Source: Opitutia bacterium (GTDB lineage Bacteria; Verrucomicrobiota; Verrucomicrobiia; Opitutales; Opitutaceae). From it: 45,597 nt of DNA. A model generated the notes under the pieces. The model made no database searches. It worked only from the letters and a program-made list of their open reading frames with translations, and was not told the DNA's origin. Position 1 is the first letter of the stretch; the number at the start of each line of letters is the position of its first letter. Position numbers and translations under genes: made by a program. The DNA lies in assembly GCA_947453695.1 (NCBI GenBank), contig CANGHW010000031.1:1-45597 (forward strand). Direction: 5' to 3'. Positions 1-7,167 of this stretch are shown here, piece by piece.

Positions 1-145
1 CTAGGTTGATGGGGCCGCGCAATACACGAACGACACGAATGTCGGTGCGGAGCTTAGCGGCGTCGCCTTGAGCTCCAGCTTGCGGTCGGTTGGCCGCGAA
101 GGAGCGCCCGGGTCCTTCGGCGTGGTGACAGAACTCGCTAGATCT

Positions 146-325
146 CCGCCGGGATGCGACAGCGCGCCGCCGGGTCGCGACAGAAGCGCGCCGGGTCACG
201 ACAGCGCGCCGCCAGCTCATGACAGCAAGCCGCCAGCTCACGCCAGCGAGCCGCCGGGTCGTGACAGAAGGCCGCCGGGTCGCGACAGAAGCGTGCCGGG
301 TCGCGACAGATCGGTATCTGGCTGC
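146..325. repeat. 21-bp tandem repeat (minisatellite), 8-9 units
   Basis: The units are variants of ccgggtcgcgacagaagcg followed by one or two more bases. Other units read 'ccagctcatgacagc' or 'ccgggtcgtgacaga'. Because the period is 21, every frame stays open, and the plus strand encodes a 7-residue repeat of the type PPGRDRS, PPAHDSK. A frame from 68 to 337 runs through it, but the flanking residues show no signal peptide, domain or ribosome binding site. I treat it as a non-coding minisatellite; a repeat-rich protein cannot be fully excluded. Confidence 0.6.
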
Positions 326-337
326 GATTCAAAGTGA

Positions 338-544
338 TCTGCGCCGAGTGAATTTGGGTGGGTAAGGCGCGTGGTGCTTGGGCCGGGAGGGGGGGCGGCG
401 GGGCCGCTGCATTTCTTCGGGCCGTATGCGCGCGTGCCGGGGCTGGCGGACTTGATGGCGGAGGCGTTTCACCGCGAGGTCGTCGTCGCGCCCGGGGTCG
501 AAAGCGCGCTGGTGCGGGTGGGCAGGGCGTGTTGCGCGATCTGA
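338..544 (+). pseudogene. Possible C-terminal gene remnant
   Basis: An open stretch follows a stop at 335-337 and ends with TGA at 542-544. From a GTG at 371 it reads LGPGGGAAGPLHFF, then PYARVPGLADLMAEAF, then HREVVVAPGVESALVRVGRA. Unlike the surrounding low-complexity frames this looks like protein. The pattern Gly-rich turn, helix, 'EVVVAP' strand, helix faintly resembles the end of an actin/Hsp70/sugar-kinase-type ATPase fold. There is no upstream part of such a gene, so if real it is a decayed 3' fragment. The family call is a guess. Confidence 0.15.
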
Positions 545-720
545 ACCGGCTCCTGCGGAACGGGCTGAGGTAGCAGGCCCACGCAGCGCAGGCGCGACCC
601 AGGGGGCCGGACTCACAGGGAAGCGGCCCGGATTTGAGGGACCGCGGGTGATCGGAAGGGTGCGGTCGTCGTGCCGCGCGGGGATCGGGCCGTGGCGCCA
701 AGGGTTCCTCGCTTTTTCTG

Positions 721-790
721 GTGGGATGATCGTTCCGCCCCTGCAGGGCGCTGCCCTGGGCTGTGATATTTTCGCCCCGTTGGGGCTCCC
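721..790. repeat. REP-like palindromic element
   Basis: Two perfect hairpins lie close together. In the first, CAGGGC (744-749) pairs with GCCCTG (753-758) around a 3-nt loop. In the second, GCCCC (774-778) pairs with GGGGC (782-786) around GTT. They are joined by 'ggctgtgatattttc'. From general knowledge, repeats of this layout (GCCCC-loop-GGGGC, short AT-rich linker, CAGGGC-loop-GCCCTG) are common between genes in Verrucomicrobiota and Planctomycetota. I see one copy in this window, so the family assignment rests on memory, not on internal comparison. Confidence 0.45.
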
Positions 791-905
791 TTGCGCCGAC
801 CGTGGCCCGCGGAGAACTGCGAGGGATCAGCAGGAGTTGGGTTAACTGCTGATCTCGCGGAGGTAAGAGGGCGGGCTGACGAGAAAGCCGCGTTTTCCGG
901 TAAGG

Positions 906-1300
906 CACATAAAACTTGGCGGAGATGGCCGCGAATCCGGTTCAGACGCCCAAAACTTCGTGGAGATGACCGCGAATTCTCTGGATGGAGCCGCGCAATC
1001 GTGGAGATGGCCGCGCATTCCGTTGAGATGCGCAAAACTTTGTGGAGATGGCTGCGCATGCCATTGAGACGCGCAAAACTTCGTGGAGACGGCTGAGCAT
1101 GCCATGGAGGGAGCTGCGCAATCGTGGAGATGGCCGCGCATTTGGTTGAGATGCGTAAAACTTTCTGGAGATAGCCGCGAATGCCATTGAGACGCGCAAA
1201 ACTTAGCGGAGATGGCTGCGCATTCGTGGAGATGCGCAAAACTTGGTGGAGATAGCTGCGAATTCTATTGAGACGCCCAAAACTTGGTGGAGATGGCTGC
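906..1300. repeat. 41-bp degenerate tandem array, about 10 units
   Basis: Units begin near 906, 949, 1031, 1072, 1153, 1194, 1234 and 1275. Each starts c(g/c)caaaacttcgtggagatg, continues with '(g/a)ctgcgcat' and ends 'ttgagacg'. Two stretches (949-1030 and 1072-1152) are double-length: 82 bp with a diverged second half containing 'gagccgcgcaatcg'. Since 41 is not a multiple of 3 the frame rotates along the array, which argues against coding. Similarity between units is high but not perfect, so this is an old or drifting array. There are no unique spacers, so it is not CRISPR. Confidence 0.7.
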
Positions 1301-1407
1301 GTTTGCCATAAAGAGGGCTCCGAATTCGTGGAGAAGGGAAAACCCTTCCGCCGCGTGGCGGTGGGTGTTGCAGGCGGAGTAGGGGCGGGGCGGGCGCGGG
1401 GCGCGGC

Positions 1408-1665
1408 GAATGACCAAGGACCAACGTCTAATGACTAATGTCGGTGGTGGGCCCGCGAATGAAGCGAATGGGGACGGGGTAAAAAGGACCAATGACCACG
1501 GACCAAGTCGTAGGGCCCGCGAATGATGCGAATGGGACGCGAAGGGCGGATGGCACGGAGGTGGAACCACGAAATACACGAAACACACGAAAGGCGGAGG
1601 TTGGCCCACGGAACACGCGGAAAACACGGAAAAGGGACGGGCGGAAGGCGATGGGCGGAGGGCGA
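1408..1665 (+). repeat. Composite word repeat, copy 1 (upstream of MBL hydrolase)
   Basis: The order is A word (tgaccaaggaccaacg and similar, 7-nt period), B word (cgcgaatgatgcgaatgg, 9-nt period), C word (cacgaaatacacgaaaca, 9-nt period), D word (cacggaacacgcggaaaa, 9-nt period), then a purine-rich tail 'gatgggcggagggcga'. The A and B words occur twice in this copy (1408-1465 and 1483-1545). The repeat ends about 57 bp before the start of the hydrolase gene and is oriented toward it. Confidence 0.8.
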
Positions 1666-1721
1666 GGGGGGAAAGGCGTGGGTGGGTTTGCGCGGGGGGC
1701 GGGGGTTGGTAGGGTCGGGGG

Positions 1722-2597
1722 ATGGGACGGTTTTCAATGTTGCGGAAGATGATTTTTGACGGGCGGGGGCGTCCGCCGGCGCCGCGGGCGCGGCCGGACC
1801 CGCAGTCGTGGTCGGATGCGGCGGTCACGGGGAGTTGTCTCGGGCACTCCACGGTGCTCATGAATTTCCGCGGGGTGCGGGTGATCACCGATCCGGTTTT
1901 CTCGGAGCGGGTGGGGCCGGGCATCGCTCCGCTCGTGCTGGGGCCGAAGCGTTATCTGCAGCCAGCGCTGGGGCCGCGGGAGTTTGCGGCACCGGATGTG
2001 ATCGTCCTGAGTCATGCGCACTTCGACCATTTCGATACGGCGAGTCTGCGGCGGTTTGCCCGCGACACGCCGGTCGTCACGGCGCGGGCCACGGGGGACT
2101 TGCTGCGGTGGCGGGGGTTTCGGCAGATCCACGAGCTGGATTGGGGGCAGGTGGTGACGTTGAACGTGCGGGGGCAGGCCTTGACGGTGTCGGCCATCGA
2201 GGTGGCGCACTGGGGCGCGCGCATGATGCGCGACGATCACCGGGGCTATAATGGCTATGTGCTGGAGCGCGAGGGAGCGGCGGTGTGCTTCGCGGGCGAT
2301 ACGGCTTACACGGAGGCGTTTGGGCGGCTCCGGGCGCGCGCGCGGCCCATCGATCTGATGCTGATGCCGATCGGCGCGTATGATCCGTGGATCCGGGCGC
2401 ACTGCAGTCCGGAGCAGGCGGTGAGCATGGCCAACGCGGCGGGAGCGAAGTATTTTGTGCCGATCCACCACGAGACGTTTAAGCTGAGCGCCGAGCCGAT
2501 GAGCGAACCGGCGGAGCGGTTGCGCGCGGCGTTCGCGCATGAGCCGGAGCGGTTGCTGGCGGTGAGCGTGGGGGAGACGTTTTGTGTGCCGGAGTGA
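1722..2597 (+). CDS. MBL-fold metal-dependent hydrolase (UlaG / NAPE-PLD-like)
   Basis: This 291-aa cytoplasmic protein belongs to the metallo-beta-lactamase superfamily. The metal-binding motif HAHFDHFD is at residues 98-105, preceded by LGHSTVLMNFRG (40-51) and the 'TDPVF' strand. 'FAGDTAY' supplies the bridging Asp, and 'PIGAYDPW' and 'PIHHETF' follow. This order (LGHST, TDPVFS, GPKR, HxHxDH, GDT, PIGAY, IHxxTF) is that of the NAPE-PLD/UlaG-like branch, which hydrolyses phosphodiesters or lactones; the substrate here is unknown. I chose ATG 1722 because it sits in the same 'gggggATG' context as other repeat-preceded genes. ATG 1737 is a possible alternative, since residues 1-20 are poorly conserved-looking. 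It stands alone between two composite repeats. Confidence 0.88.
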   Translation: MGRFSMLRKMIFDGRGRPPAPRARPDPQSWSDAAVTGSCLGHSTVLMNFRGVRVITDPVFSERVGPGIAPLVLGPKRYLQPALGPREFAAPDVIVLSHAHFDHFDTASLRRFARDTPVVTARATGDLLRWRGFRQIHELDWGQVVTLNVRGQALTVSAIEVAHWGARMMRDDHRGYNGYVLEREGAAVCFAGDTAYTEAFGRLRARARPIDLMLMPIGAYDPWIRAHCSPEQAVSMANAAGAKYFVPIHHETFKLSAEPMSEPAERLRAAFAHEPERLLAVSVGETFCVPE

Positions 2598-2616
2598 GGG
2601 GCGGGGAGGAGGAGAG

Positions 2617-2868
2617 AAGGACCAATGACCAATGACTAATGTCTAATGACGGAAGGGCCCGCGAATGATGCGAATGGGGCGCGAATTTCGGAGGGGGATG
2701 GGGAGCGGAGGAGGCCCACGAAACACACGAAACACACGAAACCGATGGGCCCACGGAACACGCGGAAGACACGGAAAGGGAAGGACTGAAGGCGATGGTC
2801 GAGCGGCTAATGACCAATGACGAAATCGGAAAGGCTTACGAAATACACGAAAGGCGGACTGAGGGACG
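2617..2868 (+). repeat. Composite word repeat, copy 2 (upstream of 98-aa orphan)
   Basis: This copy contains A (accaatgaccaatgactaat), B (cgcgaatgatgcgaatgg), C (cacgaaacacacgaaaca), D (cacggaacacgcggaaga), then a second partial A and C block (2809-2860). It fills most of the gap between the MBL hydrolase and the next gene. Its last C word runs into the reading frame upstream of 2934, which creates an artificial N-terminal extension if the upstream ATG at 2817 is used as a start. Confidence 0.8.
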
Positions 2869-2933
2869 CGCCGGGGGGCGGGTGGGAGAAAACTCTGGCG
2901 CGGGGGCGGTGGAGGGGTAGTTTCGGCGGGGTA

Positions 2934-3230
2934 ATGAATCGTGAATCAGAATCCCGGGTGATCGGATTTTGCGTGGAGCAGCACGGGAGGTTTGACGCGG
3001 GGGCGTGGGGACGCTTTTCGAGCGTGAGTCAGGTCGAACTGGCGGCCGTGGCCCGCTACCTCGCCGGGGTCGATTGGTATGGGCACGGGGCGGAGTTGGC
3101 GATGGTGGCGAGGACGTTGAGTCCGCTCGGGTTTGCCGAGTTGGTGCGAGCCACGGATTTCGACGCGGCGCGTTTTGCCGGAATGCTGAAGGCCCACTTG
3201 CGGCAGGCCAGGCAGTTGACCGAGGTATGA
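2934..3230 (+). CDS. Conserved-looking hypothetical protein, 98 aa
   Basis: A small soluble protein (MNRESESRVIGFCVEQHG...) with alternating helices and no recognised domain; residues such as 'VDWYGHGAELAMVARTLSP' suggest a compact helical fold. The frame is open from ATG 2817, but the 39 residues before 2934 are translated repeat words, so ATG 2934 is preferred. The gene ends in ATGA, overlapping a 26-codon frame at 3227-3307. It lies between two composite repeats as a single gene. I do not recognise the family, and function is unknown. Confidence 0.6.
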   Translation: MNRESESRVIGFCVEQHGRFDAGAWGRFSSVSQVELAAVARYLAGVDWYGHGAELAMVARTLSPLGFAELVRATDFDAARFAGMLKAHLRQARQLTEV

Positions 3231-3307
3231 GGGCGTTTCCCGAACTCACGGCCGCGCTGGGCGAGATGCTGGACCGGATGGATGCTTCGTTGCGGGCGGG
3301 CGGGTAA
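3227..3307 (+). CDS. Very small ORF, 26 aa, overlapping by ATGA
   Basis: ATG 3227 overlaps the TGA of the preceding gene by 4 bp, the usual signature of translational coupling. The peptide MRAFPELTAALGEMLDRMDA plus six residues (SLRAGG) is a plausible amphipathic helix. It could be a coupled micro-protein, or the former C-terminus of the 98-aa protein split off by a frameshift, since a -1 shift would join the two. Nothing in the sequence decides between these. It is followed immediately by repeat copy 3. Confidence 0.3.
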   Translation: MRAFPELTAALGEMLDRMDASLRAGG

Positions 3308-3319
3308 GGTCGGACCAGT

Positions 3320-3565
3320 AACTAAAGGCGGAGGTTGCCCACGGAACACACGGAAAGGAGAAGGGGCAGAAGGCGAGGGGAGATGGCGGGGAATGACTAA
3401 TGTCCAATGACTAATGTCTAATGACGGAAGGGCCCGCGAATGATGTGAATAGGGCGCGAACTACGGAGGGGGAAGCGCCGCGGGGCGCGGCGAAGGACCA
3501 ATGACCAAGGACCGAGGGCGAATGGCTAATGTCTAAGGGCGGAAGGGCTCGCGAATGAAGCGAAT
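3320..3565 (+). repeat. Composite word repeat, copy 3 (ends at an inverted gene)
   Basis: The order is D (cacggaacacacggaaag), A (gactaatgtccaatgactaa), B (cgcgaatgatgtgaatag), A again (accaatgaccaaggaccg), then B (cgcgaatgaagcgaatg). It breaks off at about 3565. It is the only copy not followed by the start of a gene in its own orientation: the next gene (3598-4437) runs toward it. Un-inverting that gene together with its own leader would restore the usual repeat-then-gene order. Confidence 0.75.
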
Positions 3566-3597
3566 GTCCTTCGCGCCCCACCCAGGGGCGAGGGCGC

Positions 3598-4437
3598 TCA
3601 CAGCGTCCGCTCAAACCACGCCACCGTCACCGCGATCACACGCGCCGCGTGACCCAGCTCCGGTTGAAATACCCTGAAGATATGATCCGCCCCGCCGATC
3701 AGGACCGCCTCGGCCGGACGCCCCGGGGCGATTTTCATGAACTCCGCCTCATGCTGCGGCAGAAAATCCGCCGAGCCCCGCACCGATAAAAACGCCCCGG
3801 GGAACTTCGCCAGGTCCTGATCCAGATTCACGCCCCGGAAGCTCTCGTAGAACTCCCGCTTCGTCGTGATGCGCTTCCAGCCCGGCACCTCCTCGGTCGC
3901 CACGCCCTCACGGAGCGCCCGCTGCGCCACCTCGCTCGACGCCAGCTGTGCAAACTGATCCCCACTCGGACTCGACCACACCGCCATCGTGCGCCACCAC
4001 GACGGCTGCTTCGCGCCCACCACGATCGCCGTCGTCGCGCCCAAACTCCAGCCCATCGCCCCCACGTGCTCGGGCTGCACGCGCGGCTGCTTCACGAGCC
4101 ACGCCTGCGCCGCCGCGGTATCCGCCACGCGCGACGCCAGCGTCGACTCAATCTTCTCCCGACGCCGGTCGCCCTCTCCGCGGAAATTGATCCGCAGACT
4201 CGCGATACCCTTCGCCGCCAGCGCCTCCGCCAGCTGCTTCGTGAGATCCCCGGCGCCATCCATGTCATCGGCAAACCCATGCAGTAGCAGCACCGCCCGC
4301 CCCTCCCACCGCCGGTCCGGCACCAGCCACGCCCCGCCGACGTCCGGCGCCACCACCACGCGCGACTCCGCCGCGCGCGCCACTACCGCGAGCCCCAGCG
4401 CCAAAAAACAACCCACCCCACGCAAAAAGCTTTTCAT
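3598..4437 (-). CDS. Exported alpha/beta hydrolase (dienelactone-hydrolase-like)
   Basis: A 279-aa protein with an N-terminal signal peptide ([20 protein letters not shown], cleavage near ARA/AES). The alpha/beta-hydrolase core shows 'LLLHGFADD' (oxyanion region, His about 53), nucleophile elbow GWSLG with Ser131, a candidate acid in 'RGSADF' and the catalytic His in 'GGADHIF'. It is probably a secreted or periplasmic serine esterase; the substrate is unknown. ATG 4437 is chosen for the signal peptide and its 'gtgtgggggATG' context. The frame extends 85 codons further upstream only because it passes through an inverted repeat copy. Its coding strand is G-rich, opposite in base skew to every other minus-strand gene in the window. 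Confidence 0.88.
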   Translation of the reverse strand: MKSFLRGVGCFLALGLAVVARAAESRVVVAPDVGGAWLVPDRRWEGRAVLLLHGFADDMDGAGDLTKQLAEALAAKGIASLRINFRGEGDRRREKIESTLASRVADTAAAQAWLVKQPRVQPEHVGAMGWSLGATTAIVVGAKQPSWWRTMAVWSSPSGDQFAQLASSEVAQRALREGVATEEVPGWKRITTKREFYESFRGVNLDQDLAKFPGAFLSVRGSADFLPQHEAEFMKIAPGRPAEAVLIGGADHIFRVFQPELGHAARVIAVTVAWFERTL

Positions 4438-4484
4438 CCCCCACACCCTGCCTTCTCCCGCCCCACCTGCAACCCTCCTCCCCG

Positions 4485-4548
4485 GTCCGTCTTCCGTGTG
4501 TTCCGTGGGCCACTTCAGACTTGGTCCTTTGTCCTTGGTCCTTCCCCT
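4485..4548 (-). repeat. Composite word repeat, inverted partial copy
   Basis: Read on the minus strand this gives A (aaggaccaaggacaaaggac), a short joint, then D (cacggaacacacggaaga), pointing toward the hydrolase start at 4437 with 48 bp between. It is the only copy in reverse orientation. It abuts a direct copy beginning near 4551, which makes the junction at about 4548 a candidate inversion breakpoint. Confidence 0.75.
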
Positions 4549-4550
4549 TC

Positions 4551-4775
4551 TAATGGCGGAGGTGTGTCTGCGCATGAGGCGAATGGGGGCGAATGACGGA
4601 GGAGCCCACGGAATACACGGAAGACACGGAAAGGGAGTGGGGCGAAGGGCGATGGGCGAATGACTGATGACGGAGGGGTGCCCGCGAATCATGCGAAATG
4701 GGGGCGAATGACGGAGGTGTGTCCGCGCATGAGGCGAATGGGGGCGGGAGAGGGGATCACGAAAAAACGAAAGGC
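4551..4775 (+). repeat. Composite word repeat, copy 4 (upstream of DUF2127 gene)
   Basis: The order is B variant (gcgcatgaggcgaatggg), D (cacggaatacacggaaga), purine tail, A remnant (cgaatgactgatgacgg), B (cgcgaatcatgcgaaatg), B variant again, then a short C word (cacgaaaaaacgaaagg). It ends about 43 bp before the ATG at 4818. The whole 4438-4817 gap consists of this copy, the inverted copy and two short G-rich leaders. Confidence 0.78.
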
Positions 4776-4817
4776 GGGGCGGGTTGCGTTGGGGGGTGGT
4801 GAGGTATTGCGTGGGGG

Positions 4818-5327
4818 ATGTTGCGCTCGCCTCTTTTGAAAAAACCGCTCGTGGATGGGATGCGGGCGATTGCGGTGTTTGAGGCGGCGAAGGGGTTGCT
4901 CGTGCTGGCGGCCGGGGCCGGGTTGCTGAGTCTCCTTCACCATGATGTGGCGGCGCTCGCGGAGCGGTTGGTGCACTTCAGTCATCTGAATCCGGCGAGC
5001 AAGTATCCGCATATTTTCATCGATGCGGCGGCGAACGTGACGGATGCGCGGCTCTGGATGCTCGCGGGCGGGGCGGGGGCGTATGCGGTGGTGCGGCTGG
5101 TGGAGGCTTACGGGTTGTGGCGCGGACGGCCGTGGGCGGAGTGGCTGGCCCTCGTGGGCGGCGCCCTCTACGTGCCGGTGGAACTCTATCACCTGTGGCT
5201 GCACTTCACCGGGTTGAAGATCGTGGTGCTGGCGGCGAATCTCGGGGTGGTGGCCTACATGGCGTATGCACTCCGCCATCGGGCGGAGAAGGAGCGCGAG
5301 CTGGCGGATGCGTCGGCGCTGGTGTGA
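4818..5327 (+). CDS. DUF2127 family membrane protein
   Basis: A 169-aa integral membrane protein with about four hydrophobic segments: [20 protein letters not shown] (16-35), a helix around 78-95, '[20 protein letters not shown]' and '[18 protein letters not shown]'. The spacing and the '[26 protein letters not shown]' region, split by its tryptophans, match the DUF2127 family, whose biochemical role is unknown. Start ATG 4818 follows 'gcgtggggg', the same G-run seen before other repeat-preceded genes. The gene is followed 91 bp later by a drug exporter on the same strand, so they may share a transcript. Confidence 0.8.
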   Translation: MLRSPLLKKPLVDGMRAIAVFEAAKGLLVLAAGAGLLSLLHHDVAALAERLVHFSHLNPASKYPHIFIDAAANVTDARLWMLAGGAGAYAVVRLVEAYGLWRGRPWAEWLALVGGALYVPVELYHLWLHFTGLKIVVLAANLGVVAYMAYALRHRAEKERELADASALV

Positions 5328-5418
5328 GCGTGGAGGGGAAACGGACGGCGGGATTGCAGGTTGGCGGGCGGGCTGCTCTGTTGGTCGGCTTATGCCGATG
5401 GTCGAGGACGTCGCAGTA

Positions 5419-6615
5419 ATGAGAGAGAGCCCGGTGGCGCCCGCGCGGGCGGGGCGGAGCCTGGTCGTCGTGCTCGGGGCGCTGACGGTGTTGGGGCCGT
5501 TTGCGATCGACATGTATTTGCCGGCGCTGCCGCAGATCGCGCGCGAGTTGGGCGTGGAAATGGGGGCGGTGGAGCTGACGCTGTCGGTGTTTATGATCGG
5601 GGTGGCGGTGGGGCAGGCGTTTTACGGTCCGATCGTGGATCGCTGGGGCCGGCGCGGGCCGCTGTTGATCGGGATGGCGGTGTTTACCGTGGCGGCGGTG
5701 GCGTGTGCGCGGGCGCAGTCGCTCGGGGCGCTGCTGGCGTGGCGGCTGGTGATGGCGCTGGGCGGCTCGGCGAGCATGGTGGTGCCGCGCGCGGTGGTGC
5801 GGGATTTTTTCAACGAGCGGGAGTCGGCGCGGGTGTATTCGCTGCTGATGCTGATCCTCGGGGCGTCGCCGATTTTGGCGCCGACGGTGGGCGGGCAGTT
5901 GCTGGCGGTGACGGGGTGGCGCGGAATTTTCTGGGCGCTGGCGGCGCTGGGTGTGGTGTTTGCCGCGACGGTGGCTTGGTGGCTGCCGGAGTCGCTGCCG
6001 CGGGCGCAGCGGGTGCCGCTGGAGCTGGGGCGGGCGCTGCGGACGTATGGGCGGCTGCTGGTGGACCGGCGTTTCATCGGGCCGGCGCTGGCGGCGGGCT
6101 GCACGCTGGGCGCGATCTTCACCTATGTGGCGGGCTCGCCGGCGGTGTTTATCGAGCTGCACGGGCTGACGCCGGCGCAGTTTGCCCTGGTCTTCGGATT
6201 TAACGGACTCGGGTTGGTCGTGGCCTCGCAGGTGAACCGGTGGTTGCTGCGCACGCACGCGCCGCGCGTGGTGCTGCTGGGGGCGTTTCTCACGATGGCG
6301 GTCGCGGGGCTGGCGCTCGCGCTCGTGGGCGCGACGGGCTGGGGCGGATGGCTGCCGCTGGTGGCGCTGTTGTTTGTGACGCTGTCGTCGGCCGGGGTGA
6401 TTTTTCCGAACATCGCGGCGCTGGCGATGGCGCCCTTTGGCGAGGTGGCGGGCAGTGCCTCGGCGATGCTGGGCACGGTGCAGTTTACCGTGGGGGCGGG
6501 CGCGGGGGCGCTGACGGGGCTGCTGCACAACGGGACGGCCGTGCCGATGACGGCGGGCGTGGCCGGTTGCGCCGTGACGGGATGGATCATTGTGCGCATA
6601 CTGGTGGGACGATGA
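5419..6615 (+). CDS. Bcr/CflA-type MFS drug efflux transporter
   Basis: A 398-aa, 12-TM major facilitator protein. The N-terminal 'GPFAIDMYLPALPQIARELG' is the hallmark of the Bcr/CflA (DHA1) subfamily. MFS motif A appears as 'GPIVDRWGRRGPLLIG' after TM2, and 'RLVMALGGSASMVVPRAVVRD' is the TM4/TM5 region. It exports drugs by proton antiport across the inner membrane; substrates are unknown. Start ATG 5419 has 'gagg' about 10 bp upstream; ATG 5392 or 5398 would add 7-9 residues. The stop overlaps the next start in an ATGA, indicating coupling to the TPR gene. Confidence 0.9.
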   Translation: MRESPVAPARAGRSLVVVLGALTVLGPFAIDMYLPALPQIARELGVEMGAVELTLSVFMIGVAVGQAFYGPIVDRWGRRGPLLIGMAVFTVAAVACARAQSLGALLAWRLVMALGGSASMVVPRAVVRDFFNERESARVYSLLMLILGASPILAPTVGGQLLAVTGWRGIFWALAALGVVFAATVAWWLPESLPRAQRVPLELGRALRTYGRLLVDRRFIGPALAAGCTLGAIFTYVAGSPAVFIELHGLTPAQFALVFGFNGLGLVVASQVNRWLLRTHAPRVVLLGAFLTMAVAGLALALVGATGWGGWLPLVALLFVTLSSAGVIFPNIAALAMAPFGEVAGSASAMLGTVQFTVGAGAGALTGLLHNGTAVPMTAGVAGCAVTGWIIVRILVGR

Positions 6616-7097
6616 CTCTGCGCAGCGAGACCAAGCGGCGGGTGCAATATGCGCTCGGTTACATCGGGCTCGGCATGATGGCCGAGGCCGAGGCGGAGCT
6701 CGATGCAATCGCAGCGGAGGACCGGGCGCGCGCGGAGGTGAAATCGGTGCGGGTGGACTTGCACATGGCGGCGCGGCAGTGGCGCAAGGTGGTGATCGTG
6801 GCGAGCGAGCTCGCGCGGTCGCGGCCGGAAACGGAGAACGCGTGGATCGGCTGGGCGTATGCGCTGCGCGAACTCAATCGCATCGAGGAGGCCAAGGCCG
6901 TGCTGCTCCAGGCCGAGCCGCTGCACGCGGAGAGCAGCGCGGTGCTGCACTACAATCTCGCGTGCTACGACGCGCTGCTGGGCGAACTCGACAGCGCGCG
7001 GAAGCGGCTGGCGCGGGCGTGCAAGATGGACGGGCAGTTCAAGGTGGCAGCGCAGGATGATCCGGATTTGGAGGCACTGCGGGCGGAGGAGAAGTGA
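6612..7097 (+). CDS. TPR-repeat protein
   Basis: A 161-aa soluble protein made of tetratricopeptide helices. The clearest segment is 'YNLACYDALLGELDSARKRL' followed by 'ACKMDG...DDPDLEALR', the form of the C-terminal 'TPR end-of-group' motif. No signal peptide is present, so it is probably a cytoplasmic scaffold or assembly factor. It overlaps the exporter gene by 4 bp (ATGA), which implies co-translation. TPR proteins of this kind are generic, so the neighbour gives no clear functional clue. The repeat-filled gap starting at about 7100 marks the end of the operon. Confidence 0.85.
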   Translation: MTLRSETKRRVQYALGYIGLGMMAEAEAELDAIAAEDRARAEVKSVRVDLHMAARQWRKVVIVASELARSRPETENAWIGWAYALRELNRIEEAKAVLLQAEPLHAESSAVLHYNLACYDALLGELDSARKRLARACKMDGQFKVAAQDDPDLEALRAEEK

Positions 7098-7167
7098 GGA
7101 GGATGGCGCGGGGCGGGCGCCGCGGGGCCGTGGGGTGCGGAGAGGGAGTGAGGGCGGAGGGGAGGGG

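Larger units (their letters stand above)
1..1721. other. Repeat-rich region without a convincing gene
   Basis: No open frame in the first 1.7 kb looks like a real protein. The stretch holds a degenerate fragment of the 'acgaa' repeat word (about 21-41), a 21-bp tandem array (146-325), a short frame that may be a gene remnant (338-544), a REP-like double hairpin (about 721-790), a 41-bp tandem array (906-1300) and the first composite repeat (1408-1665). I see nothing recognisable in the rest of 545-905. The open frames here come from high GC and from the repeats, and their compositions are low-complexity (Arg, Pro, Ala). Confidence 0.7.

Noticed and set aside
906..1300. CRISPR array
   Set aside because: The units are directly adjacent and degenerate with no unique spacers, and there are no cas genes.
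5206..6708. Long open frame antisense to the Bcr/CflA exporter (500 codons)
   Set aside because: Arg/His/Pro-rich composition without domains; it mirrors a well-supported gene in GC-rich DNA.
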